Both the position numbers and the translations under genes were made by a program. The notes beneath the pieces were generated by a model. The model searched no databases. It was not told the DNA's origin and was given only the letters and a program-made list of their open reading frames with translations. Positions 35,560 through 46,750 of a stretch of 64,000 nucleotides of DNA are shown piece by piece. Source of the stretch: Paragonimus skrjabini miyazakii (lineage: Eukaryota > Platyhelminthes > Trematoda > Plagiorchiida > Troglotrematidae). Numbering within the stretch: position 1 is the stretch's first letter; the number at the start of each line of letters is the position of its first letter. The DNA lies in assembly GCA_014338405.1 (NCBI GenBank), contig JTDE01001331.1:71376-135375 (forward strand), given 5' to 3'.

Positions 35560-37830
35560 AAGAACGATCACCAATGGAAACAGCGGAAAGCACTTTCCCG
35601 TCGCGTGGAGAAAATCGAGACGACGACGTAACAACAACGTAAAGATCAAACACGGCGGCCCCTACTGCCAGTCCAATTTGAGCATACACAAAACCTTCAC
35701 AGGCAAAGAAAGAGGAGTGCGTCGGTGACGAGACTTAACGGTCGAGGAGAAGTGTCTGCTGAGAGTGAACACAAGTTCCCTGATTTACTGGTTACTGAAG
35801 TGCAGTGCCCAGTGCCTCGGAGTTCTGTGAAAACCATCCTTTATAGAATTTGACCCTGTGGGATCGTAACCTCGTCACTGCAATCTCCGATGTAGAAATC
35901 ACCTAAGCAATCAGGCTGTCGGAAGGACCTGCGCTCAAACCTGACTGCCTTACATGAATTGACATAGTTCATTTTCAATCTTAATCACCGACAGTGTTTC
36001 ACAATTTGCCACTTATTCATGAAAATCTTTCTTCACTGTTGAGCACTTCTCTCTTAAAATTCGTAACTGGGATCTTCATTCCGCTTAAGTCATCTGACTT
36101 TCGTCCGATTTTCATTTGTCCGGTAGTCATAAGGTGATGACATATGATCTTACTCAATCGTTAGCCACTATACTCTGCTCTGGGTGAAAACAATTTGACT
36201 CCCTACAACAGAATGAAACATTAGAGATGGCAGCCATTCTCCATGGCCTGCTTCGAAAATCTCATGCAACCTACAGTGAGTGTTCGCTTGCAAACAGTGA
36301 TATATCTAAGACTTCCGACGATATGTCCTATGACTTTCTAAGTAGTGGCCACTGTCAACGGTTCGCATAAAATTTTGAGTAACTACTCAGGTTTAATTTA
36401 AAAGTATGGTAAATTTTATTTTGAAAAGTGCAAGTTTGTTCCAAAAAGAGCTATTTGGCAAGAAGACCCTCTGTCTCCTCATTGCTTACAGTGGTTTTGA
36501 TGAACCTCTCTCATCCCCTTTTGACTTGACTGTCATAAACATGCTGAACGGCTAACTGGGCTATCTGACATTTGCAGATGATATCGTACTATTGGCTGCT
36601 TCGACAAACACGCTGACACTCAGACTGGAATTTCTACGGGGTAGCTTGATCGTGAACTACTTGAAGACTCAACGCATCTACAAAAAAGCAGATAAAAAAT
36701 ACATACCACGGCTCTTGACGACTGATTCTGAAAGTAGGTGGAACCGCTATAATATCAACTCCCCCTGCAATTACATTCAAAGCTCCAGGAATACTGTTCA
36801 GTTGAGGGAAATCTTTCCAAAAACTGCAGCTGCTAATCTCTCAAAACCCCTACGTGAGTTGGCGGCAGCGCCTCTAAAGCCCCAGGAAAGAATCGAAATC
36901 TTAAAGACGCATATACTGTTCAGACTAGCCTATCAACTATATCTCAGCGCCGTCATTAAACTATGCTTAAGCCTTTAGGTCGATTACTGAGAACAACCTT
37001 CAAGAAATTGCTGCAGCTGCCCCAAAACACGTCCAACTCATTTTTTTACTCGAAAGTAAATTCCGACAGCCTTGGGATGCCCTATCTTCAACCTCATGCG
37101 CCTCTGAATAGATCTCACACCAAAAAACACCTATCTTCAAAGAATACAGCCCTATAATGGGTTCTCTTCGATCCTTAATCTCAGCCGTTTCATCACCTCA
37201 CCGTCACACTAATATTGGCAGCCGGAATGATTATTGCATCCAACAAAGAAGCAAACGTAGTATGGTATCTAATACACTACAATACACACGATAATGTCCG
37301 TTTGACACATTCCACAATGACGGCCACGCCACACATCTGGGTATAGAACCCAACCGAAATCACTCCCTGCTCCTACACAAAAAGCACTGCAGTTTGGAGC
37401 TAATGTGTTGCCCAAGAAAATTCGTCGATCATGTGGTCGTCCATACTCAATGGAGGAATTAAAGTGCCGACAAGGTAGCGGCCGTGACATTTTGTTTCAT
37501 ATAGGTCAGTCATACCCTCTTCCTCTGGCAAGTGCGCAAGACACAAAAGTGTAAGTACATTAAAATTGGTAAAATTATAAAAAAGGAAACTGCCAGTGAT
37601 CCCAGAGCTCCAATCATCATGGCCACTTTGTTCTCTGAACCCGACATCCTTACGTTTCAATACGGTGTAATCTTTGTTGCCGTTGTGGCTAATTGTGACC
37701 TGCAGTGATTAGAAGCCACGATCAAACTGAAGAAGAACAAATATGGTTCTCATGAATTTGTTTAATGTACTGCCACTTTTCTCCATTCCTGGGACCGCCC
37801 ATTCGCCAAAATGTCGCAGTGTTCCATTTT
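35560..37830 (+). pseudogene. degenerate R2-type LINE (RT and restriction-like endonuclease)
   Basis: Fragments in the right order, frames shifting. The pre-RT arginine region (FEHTQNLHRQRKKEC) comes first. Next are AISDVEIT and a degraded PGPDG box, then FIPLKSSDFRPIFI (RT box FRPI), then SDISKTSDD (palm box, normally D.SKAFD, about 36291-36320), then WQEDPLSPHCLQWF (36457-36500), then FADD at 36571-36582 in TFADDIVLLA. After this come PLKPQERIEILKTHI and LKKLLQLPQNTSNSFFYSK (thumb, 36880-37080). About 37640-37740 reads PDILTFQYGVIFVAVVANC and LEATIKLKKNKYGS, matching the PD...D...K endonuclease of R2-clade LINEs. FADD is kept, but stops and shifts exclude function. Confidence 0.8.
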
Positions 37831-40800
37831 AATCACTAGCAGTAGTTTCATATACAAATATTATATAAATTGCTCCAGTAAATGGGTTTCTCATTAGGTG
37901 ATATCGCAGATTTTCGTACAGCTTCTATTCAGGGTTCCCTTAAGCCACTCTGTTCTTGTTTGAGAGATACTTCATATACTCTACAATTTATATTTTATCT
38001 ACTTATAACAATCACATATGAATTTCAGTAAGTTTAATTTTGATGCACTATCCTAACTAGTCAACAAGTAATACGTAAGCTACAATACGAAAACATATGT
38101 CTGATTTACGCAAGGGCATTTTACCGCCATGTCAGCGGACCCTGTAAATTCTTAATTTGTGGGGTGTAAACCTTTCGTTACAAATGAATTATTAATGCCA
38201 CTTTGAAGAAACTCACATGATTCGCGTCTTCTCATTAGTCCGTTCAAGTTTACATAATCGTCGTGATTTTGAACCGTGGGAATAGAGATACGGTGGACAT
38301 ATATGCTCCCATTATTTTAATATACAGCCACATAAAATATATGTTTAAACGTGTGTCAAACATAGAATATCAGCGCGGCAAAGGAAGTTTTACCGCAATT
38401 TTATTCCGGTTCACACAGCCCAGTTACGTGCCCATGATCTCATAAGATAATTCGGAGATTTTGAGCTAAATATCACGGTTACAAATCAGGTATAACTCAT
38501 ATTTGATTGTCCTGCCATCGCATATTTAATGGTTTAACAAGATCTTTCTGGCACCCACCGAAGTGGAGGCAGATGAATTGTCACAATCATCATAATTACT
38601 AGTTAATGACCTTTGATCTGCTTCCACTGTATGCCAAAGAACAGATGGATCAGCTAGGAAAACGCATGTGCGTTGATCAAGTGATTTGACACAATCAAAG
38701 GCTCTAGCAACGAAGGATTAGCAAGTGCTCAGTGATTCTCAAGTTACGCGCAGCAAAGTAGGCTCTTCCGTGCTTATAAATACTCGCCTTTTCATATAGT
38801 ATGCATTTTTTTCTTCACAGGACCAAATGAAACGGAAAACATCCAAAGACGCGACCTGAATAAACAGTGCACACTTCACCTTGAGACGTAAGGTTGACGT
38901 GGAATTAAATTTAGAACGCAACCGAGTAGCAAGATAGATTTATTAAAGGCTAATGTTTTGGCACAAACAATAATATTATTTTGTTTGTTTGAATGCACGG
39001 TTGTTTGTAATGATTAACACAATAAAAATCGATCATTTGTATTCGGTTTCCAGTTTGACTGTTGTGTTGACTAACCTGTGCTTGCAAATATGCTGTTCCA
39101 GATAACCGTTTTCGAATGGTCTATTAAATAAAAATTGTCGACTGTCTTTCACCTATTCCTCGGGATGTATTTTTGAGCCATGTATATCAAACACTGTCTT
39201 AGATATTTGTTTTACGTTGACCTAACAAGACTGTCGAAGTTCTTATACTTGACTACCCAACTAGCTTTCTGACGCGCTTTCCTTCGTAACGTCTCATCGT
39301 CATGGCGAGGCACGCAGAAGTTTAGAAATGTGATAACTAAGTGTTGATGAGCCAAGGTGAACTGGACAGTCCCAAAAGCAAAATGAGTTTATTTATTTAT
39401 TATATGGAAGCTTTTTGTTTTGTCTGCTATATAAGTAACACTATTAACATAATACATAACAATGACTTGATTTTATTTTGTCACTTTATGACTTACCCTC
39501 ACGCCTTGATATTGAGCAATTTACAAAAACCCTATCCCCGATGCTATTCCATCGTTTTAGGAGGTTTATCACTATTCAGTTAATGTTCTATTAAACTCTT
39601 CAACGTTGAATTAGGAAATGTTTGACTGCCTAAAGAAATTCGCCTGCGTACCAACGCCGAATTGTAGATGTCGTCCACCTCCTCGACATCAAAATCAACA
39701 CAGTGGTCAAATTTATATCAGAAGGTGTTTTAGTAGAGAAGTGACAGCATGCTATAATTGATCACGTACGCTCTCATTGTCCAGTATGCCGCCTATCACT
39801 TACTATCTGTAGGATGTCCGTTTAAACCACGCGCATTAATCTGCTGGTGATATTTTGCTGAGTGGCCTTTCTCTATGAAAACGACCCGGTTGTTTTTACT
39901 TGACTGGGCCAATCCCTTGTCTATAATAATACCAGAGTAATTATGCTTACACTGCCGATGAACTGTACTGTCACTTTTATTGTTGAGTATAAAATGGTTT
40001 GATTAACCCGTCACCTCTTTGTCCGCTTGGCAAAATTTTACTGACCTGTTGATTGCGGTACACTTTGAAAGGATTGGCAAATAAATTTAGAACCAATACA
40101 CAGCAACTAATTTCATAAATGAACAACGGAATACAGTTTCACTACCTGAACAAACCTGCTTAAATTCACCAAGTCTGTGCAAATCTGGGTGTTCTCTAGG
40201 GTGTACTTCATTTGTGCGATTTCCGCGCATGGTCCTAGAAACTCTTTTAGTACGCGAATGATGCTGTCATCGCTGTTGGCTTTTTCTGGTGTTAAACTGT
40301 TAAATATTCAGGCGTTTTGTTCAGCCATAATCTTTCGCAGTTTCTTCATGTAGACAGTGAAGTAGGGGTACTCATGTTTTGCTGATAATGTTTCTCTCAA
40401 CCCATATAGTCAATTTTTAGTGTATAAATACATGCGCACTACATTTTTCTTACATTGTTCTCCGGTGGCTTCCCTGAGATCTCCGATCGAAGATTTCGGA
40501 ATTCCAACAAAACTCATGATGCGTTTACCTAATTATAGCTCTATCCCTCCTCAAGATCTCGTAGAATTCATCATTTTTCAACAATTCGAACAGAGCGATT
40601 AGATTGTTTATGGAGTATTGTATGATTCTCAATCTCCTCTTGGTTCCGATTATTGTAACTTTTTAGCTAACTTCAAAACTAAGCCCCTTCCAAGTCTGCG
40701 TACATCGTGATATACGCCCGTGATTTTTCTGCATGTATGCCCATATATAGATAGATTTAACAATCCAAATATTTACAATAATAATGGTTAAATTGATTGA

Positions 40801-40974
40801 ACAAGTTGTATCCGCTGGAAACGTCGTTGTGGTGTCGCTGAATATTCACCATTTACAGTGTAAGAAGAAACTACCAGACCGAACGTCACGTGATTTGATA
40901 ACAATAGTTAAAAGTCTTTCAAAAGTCGCACACATTACACATCGCCGCCGTCGGCTGTCTCGACATTTACACTC
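37831..40974. other. no recognisable gene
   Basis: AT-rich DNA with short frames of up to 80 codons. No domain, RNA gene or repeat recognised. Confidence 0.5.
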
Positions 40975-41410
40975 GAGAAGACTAGTGACGTTTCGTCTAG
41001 TCATATAGGTGGGCGAAGATGAAATGTGTCCGTGACCATATAATTGATCGAAAACGGTGTCGTGTAGGCTATTTGTCATTCCATATTATGTACTACAACT
41101 GAACCTAACCAGACAGTCTAACACCACCCATGGATTTGGATGCGGGTTAGTAAAAATCGACATGAACAATATTTTGACGTGAATGTTGGGTTGCATGACT
41201 GTCTGTTGCTATTGTCTAAATCCCACAGAATGTAATGTACCATCTAGTGACGCATTAGATTGTGGTATTTGTTTATTGGGTACCATCATTTTTACTTCTC
41301 TGAATTAAACATGACACTGATAGTATGGGATGAGGATGATTAGGTTGAATTGGCGTATAACTTCGTGGGAGATAAACAGTATGTGATAGTATAGCTAACT
41401 TCTTTAGTGA
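40975..41410 (+). repeat. foldback structure, left arm
   Basis: 436 bases whose reverse complement is at 42351-42786. Differences seen are a handful, nearly all transitions and concentrated at the outer edge (for example GACTAGTGACG against GATTAATGACG). No RT, transposase or GIY-YIG motif occurs in the arm. Confidence 0.9.
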
Positions 41411-42350
41411 CTGATAGATTAGCGGAACAAATTACACTTCAGAATTTTTGATGGCTCTATGTTTGTGAGGTTGGAATATGGAATCATGTTTTCAAGAGTA
41501 CTTAGATAGATATTTTTGTTCGCTTATAACCGCGGTGAAAATTGTGGATCCATTTTTCAACGAAATCACTGCTCGTTATAGTTAACTAAAGTTAGAAACA
41601 ATGGAGCCGAAAGCATAAACTTGTCGAAATGAATAAGTAGTAAGTAGATTATTCACTTATTGATTTGCATTAATATTACACATCCACAACGTCAACCCTC
41701 GTGACTATGAGATGATAGTGTTAACCATTATCAGTGACTTCAAAATATGCGCGACCATCTCAGCATATCTGAACGCTCTGTCACAATTTCTCTAGTGAAT
41801 TTTGGTCATATTGCACTTAGAAAGTTTCGTCAAGCATTCGTTATCTGCTTGCCTACTATCCTTGCCAATGATCATGCTGTCCACAGTTTCTCCGATTTAC
41901 CGTAGTAGTTATCTTTGCGTTTATTACGGTGTATGTAAGACCGTTTTCCGAATAAAATAAAACAGCGTTCGCCACCATTTTCCTCCTACAGCTTGTGTGA
42001 CCGCTTTCGAATGAATTAAACGAATGCTTGGATCGTGATCTCAACATGTTCTGTTACCTGAAACCCGTGAATATTTCAATGTTTAAACTTCACAAAAGCA
42101 AAATTGGGTACGTAGATGTAAACGTATCACCACTGACCGCGGTTTTTGATTAATTGAATTGTCAATGGGAAGGGAAATGCCTTCCTTGGAGCTTCATTGA
42201 GAACATTCCAACAATATAACTTCACATCGTTCCTCCTAAGATTTCTGTGGGTAATTACTATTATTTTGTTCACTTTATCAACCTGTTTGTTCAAATGCAG
42301 CAGATGATTTTTCACAGTCTGCAAATAATGAACCCCAATTAACATGACAT
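41411..42350. other. foldback spacer, no recognisable gene
   Basis: 940 bases between the arms. The best frame is 72 codons on the minus strand (42127-42345, with LNKQVDKVNKIIVI) and is not identified. Nothing suggests an autonomous element. Confidence 0.5.
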
Positions 42351-42786
42351 TGACTGAAGAAGTTAGCTATACTATCACATACTGTTTATCTCCCACGAAG
42401 TTATACGCCAATTCAACCTAATCATCCTCATCCCATACTATCAGTGTCATGTTTAATTCAGAGAAGTAAAAATGATGGTACCCAATAAACAAATACCACA
42501 ATCTAATGCGTCACTAGATAGTACATTACATTCTGTGGGATTTAGACAATAGCAACAGACAGTCATGCAACCCAACATTCACGTCAAAATATTGTTCATG
42601 TCGATTTTTACTAACCCGCATCCAAATCCATGGGTGGTGTTAGACTGTCTGGTTAGGTTCAGTTGTAGTACATAATATGGAATGACAAATAGCCTACACG
42701 ACACCGTTTTCGATCAATTATATGGTCACGGACACATTTCACCTTCGCCCACCTATATGGCTAGACAAAACGTCATTAATCTTCTC
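42351..42786 (-). repeat. foldback structure, right arm
   Basis: Inverted copy of 40975-41410 and equally long. I saw no target-site duplication directly outside the arms. Confidence 0.9.
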
Positions 42787-45429
42787 AGGCGTATAGTTTG
42801 AAACAACCCACACGTACCGGTTACTTTGGTTACCTTTCACTTTCCAATATCATTAACTTTCACTAAATTATTGGGTATTTCTTTCAATAATATAAATGAG
42901 TAGGCAGTAGGCATAACAAATCAGCAGAAACAAACTGGAAGCTAATCATTGATAGGGGTAAATTTCTGATTTACATGGTTATTCCAAACGTGCTTTCAAA
43001 AATAAGCGCTATACTCGATATTCATTATTGTTAGAGCTCGTAATGCACGTCTTTTTCATGACTCAGATTTCACCACTAACTCTGCCTTCACCAAACAACT
43101 GTGCTGACCAATGTGACACTTACCGTACATCAAGCAAGAGTGAGTTATGATATGCAAAACGCTCCGTCAAATTTGTTTATCGGTGAAATTAAAATTGATC
43201 GATTGCCTGTGTGAGAGACAGGTAAGATCGTGTTCGTCCCGATCGATAACCTCACAATTTGGACTTCTCATCAAGTTGAAATTTTAGGGAACGTTAAACT
43301 GACTGGTTGAAGTTTTGAGCTCAGTTACCTGGTCAGCTATATAACTGACCATTTACGTACAATGGCCCCGTTGTGTTTGACACGAGATCAGTTGGACATT
43401 TATCAAAAATTTGTTGCGTAATAGAGAAACAAAACGCCAAATGAGTTTTGTCAAGGTTATTCCCTGCTGGCAGACTGTAGCAAAAACCAGCTCCCACTCC
43501 AATGAACGTTTTCAAGAAACACTGACTGAATTATCTGTGAATGCGCAGCTTGCAACCTATAATGGATTAAATATATATCTATATCAACCAAGTTCTTCAC
43601 TACTCATGAGTAGTCTCAATATATATGAAGAACTTCATCGGTCCTCTTCCAGTCAGCGTCTGAACCACTTGAATTTACGCATCACCTATTGAACCGTACA
43701 GACTACGAAGCTATGTTGAGGTCTCCTGATAAAAGTTTAGGTCTGATCACGCACTACTTCAAACCATGTCTGATGGACTCTAGAAATTTTCAAGGAAATG
43801 CATTTTCTAGGAAGGACTGTCCGAACAGTTAGTAGGGAGCAATCCATCGGCCCTACTGATCATACATCACCGTGTATTTTTAGAGAGGCAAAACTACGGA
43901 ATTTCCTCTCACTGGGAAAACAATTCCTAACAACAACAACGAAAACAGAAAAGAGACGGAAAAAGATTTTTCAATGGATGGATTTCTAATGTAATTTGTT
44001 GTCGAACTGTCAACAATAAGCACTTAACGGTTTCTTCAATAGAGATTACTTGTTCAGATCCATCTGGAGAAGTTTAGTGAATTCACAGTTAAACTATTTG
44101 GAAAACTTACAAAATCGATCGATTCCCGGAACATCAGACTGCCAGCACATTCTGTATTCACGTTCTGGGACGGAAAATTTCCTTTCGAATTAAATCACTT
44201 ATGGAAAACAAAACAATCAACCCCAACGAATTTCATAGGTTTTTATAGAACTTGGAGTGAGCGATAAATAAAACTCATTGGCAGAGTGGGTAGTCCTCGT
44301 AATTAGTAACATTATACGAGGAGCAATAAACGCAATGGGGTAGGTGGAGATCACAGGAGTTCATTAATTTTGTGGTTTAATTCCGTTAATTTATAAAAGT
44401 AGAATGAAATTCCGAATGTGAAACTGTAGTACACAGAACGCTGTCACAATAACAGGAGGAGCGCCTATGATACGAAACTGTAACTTCTTACTGACACCGC
44501 AAAACGGGACTGACTTATCGACTAATGCAGCAAGTCAAGTGCACCAATCACAGTTTCATGTGCCTTAGCAGGGGGGATAAAAACCACCCTGCTTACAGGA
44601 CGGAATACCGATGCTTGCATGGTGTTTTATCATCATATGTCGCGAAGTGTGGCACTGCATACTGATGCGGCTGCCACAACAGTGCTGTCGATCAAGATTT
44701 CGTGGCAAACGACAAACCGGTTAATTCGTCAGGGTGAGGGTTGATGGCATCGGAGTTAGTGATGTTCAAAAGGTCGGACAAACTGACCATGTTGTCCGCG
44801 TTATCACAGCTACTTCTGACAGAATTTCAAGGATTAAACCCAACCCCTACTTGATCGCACTCTTTACATCCAGAATAGACTTTCGGCTAGCTCACTTTGA
44901 AAGGAATCCATTTGTCGCAGTCCGCCACACTACTTACAAGTAGTGTAGCACAGCTGCAATCCTGAACAGTGGCGCCAGTGGATTGCTGTGGGAACCGTTT
45001 GAGAGATCCTCTTTGTGCGGTCAGAGTCCTGGATCATTTGGTGAATTTTATATGACGCCGAGGGTTGGATTAGTAAGAGTCCCGTTATTTTTGAAATCCG
45101 GGTAAACAGACAATTACACTACGAGTGTACAACAGTTAAGTTAACTTGAATGGTAGCACCATTAAAGTGCTTTTGGTCAGTTTAAACGAAACCCGTCAAT
45201 ACAGTGAGAGATCGAATCAACGCAACAGTCCATAACTTTCAGAACTAGTCTAATGGCACGATTGTAATCGGTTTCACGCTTTCCAATCTTGTCAGTCCGG
45301 GATGATGGATTTTTACTGTTAGACATCACGATAATATTACGGACCGCAGAGTTGTTCTCGTGGATAGTCTTCGCATCGGTAATGACTAATCACGCTGGTG
45401 TTCGCATTCATCGTTGCTCGCAAACAGTG
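42787..45429. other. no recognisable gene; nested hairpin at 43590-43635
   Basis: AAGTTCTTC (43590-43598) pairs with GAAGAACTT (43627-43635). Between them ACTACTCATGAGTAGT (43599-43614) is itself a perfect palindrome. Frames of up to 93 codons have no recognisable domain. Confidence 0.5.
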
Positions 45430-45510
45430 TAATCCAGGTTGCGTAGTCTCTTCTTCGGCATCCTGACGACACGGTTGTGCCAAACACAATGAAAGTCATG
45501 TGTGGTAAAA
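45430..45510 (-). pseudogene. possible 3' coding end of the 46 kb LINE
   Basis: Minus-strand translation gives HNRVVRMPKKRLRNL, resembling the LGHVxRMPxxRLP motif near the C terminus of some APE-type LINE proteins. Strand and order agree with the RT at 46123-46750. The match is short. Confidence 0.3.
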
Positions 45511-45897
45511 CAAAAACACAATACGGACAAGGCTCTGTAGTCAACCGAAGGTGCTACGACAGACAGATGAGTAATCATTACGGCAAATAAGCTGGGTCTA
45601 GATTGTAATAACCTCTAACATCAGTGTTGCGACCGCAGAAGACGCTTGGCCTGAGAATTCGTTTACTGCACAAACGCCCGTAAAGGTCAAGTCAAAAATC
45701 AAACCACAAACGCGTATACTCATTTGCAAGTTAGATATGCATTCACATCCATCATTGTCATTCGCCTTGGTGGAACTTCTGCCAAGCGCCTGCACACTAT
45801 TTCGATAGTCTCTCCTTGTCCTCCGTCTTTCTGGCATTCGCAGCTTTCCCTTTTGTTCCTGAATGTCGCCTGTGGGTAATATACTACTTGTTAGTAG

Positions 45898-45997
45898 NNN
45901 NNNNNNNNNNNNNNNNNNNNNNNNNNNNNNNNNNNNNNNNNNNNNNNNNNNNNNNNNNNNNNNNNNNNNNNNNNNNNNNNNNNNNNNNNNNNNNNNN
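45898..45997. other. assembly gap (100 N)
   Basis: Exactly 100 unknown bases. It falls within the LINE remnant, between the RT and its possible C terminus. Confidence 0.99.
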
Positions 45998-46122
45998 GCA
46001 TTTGAATATGGATGTAGCTTACTGGTTTGTCATTGAGAAATAGAAGCTACCCAAGAACAAAATGACCAAATGGCCACATCTTTACGACGGGCTTCATCCA
46101 AAACTAACGAGTGATTCGACCT

Positions 46123-46750
46123 TTAAATTAAGTGCTGTCTCAGTAGGTTTATGTGTTGGTGCGGATATTGGGGCGTTTGATAGATTTCTTTCAGCGGTGA
46201 CTGGTGAAAGCTTGACCCTAAATAGATCACTGTGCAGGTGACCCTCAAGGATAGGAGTATGTCCGCATTGAAGTAAACAAATTCGTCAACAAGAGCCCTG
46301 ATGTTGTGTTCCTGATCGCCATGAGTGGCCATGTGTCCCATCCTCCAAATGTTGATTTTCAGTCCGGCTAGTTCCAAGACAATAGATGTGATCAAAAGTT
46401 TTTCCACGAGACGCGTCGGATTCTCCATCAATAGGATCAGATTGTCAACGTAGAAGAAACCCCTGCTCACAAAGCTCCACAAATGGTGACCAAGCTGTAG
46501 TAGCGGTGGAGCAACGGCGTTAACTATCGTCACGGTGAATAGCATAGGGGACAACGTGTCACTCTGGCGACCACCGTGCTTGCTCTGGAGGACAGAACGA
46601 TCGAGCGTGGTTGAGACGGGTAGAGGTGAACCAGCAACTTAGTGTGTTATGAGTGGAGGAAATCCAAAAGCCAGGTCGATCAGATGGGCGTGCCTTTTGA
46701 AGTGAAAACGGAAGTGCTTTGGACATGACAATGGAAATTATAAACAAACT
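46123..46750 (-). pseudogene. LINE reverse transcriptase remnant, catalytic box mutated
   Basis: A 143-codon open part (46123-46554) starts just after GGRQSDTLSPMLFTVT, the RT box usually written GxRQGDxLSPxLF. It continues with GFFYVDNLILL, where the catalytic YADD has become YVDN, so the second aspartate is lost. Next come NPTRLVEKLL, LAGLKINI and VDEFVYF, the connection motif before the thumb. Upstream, in another frame (46559-46747), is the preceding palm part with GFWISSTHNTLS and STRLNHARSF. There is one frameshift between the two near 46555. The clade was not assigned; an APE-type (RTE or CR1-like) LINE is likely. Non-functional. Confidence 0.8.

Noticed and set aside
37400..37660. 86-codon minus-strand frame as a gene
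   Set aside because: It is antisense to the endonuclease part of the R2-type LINE.
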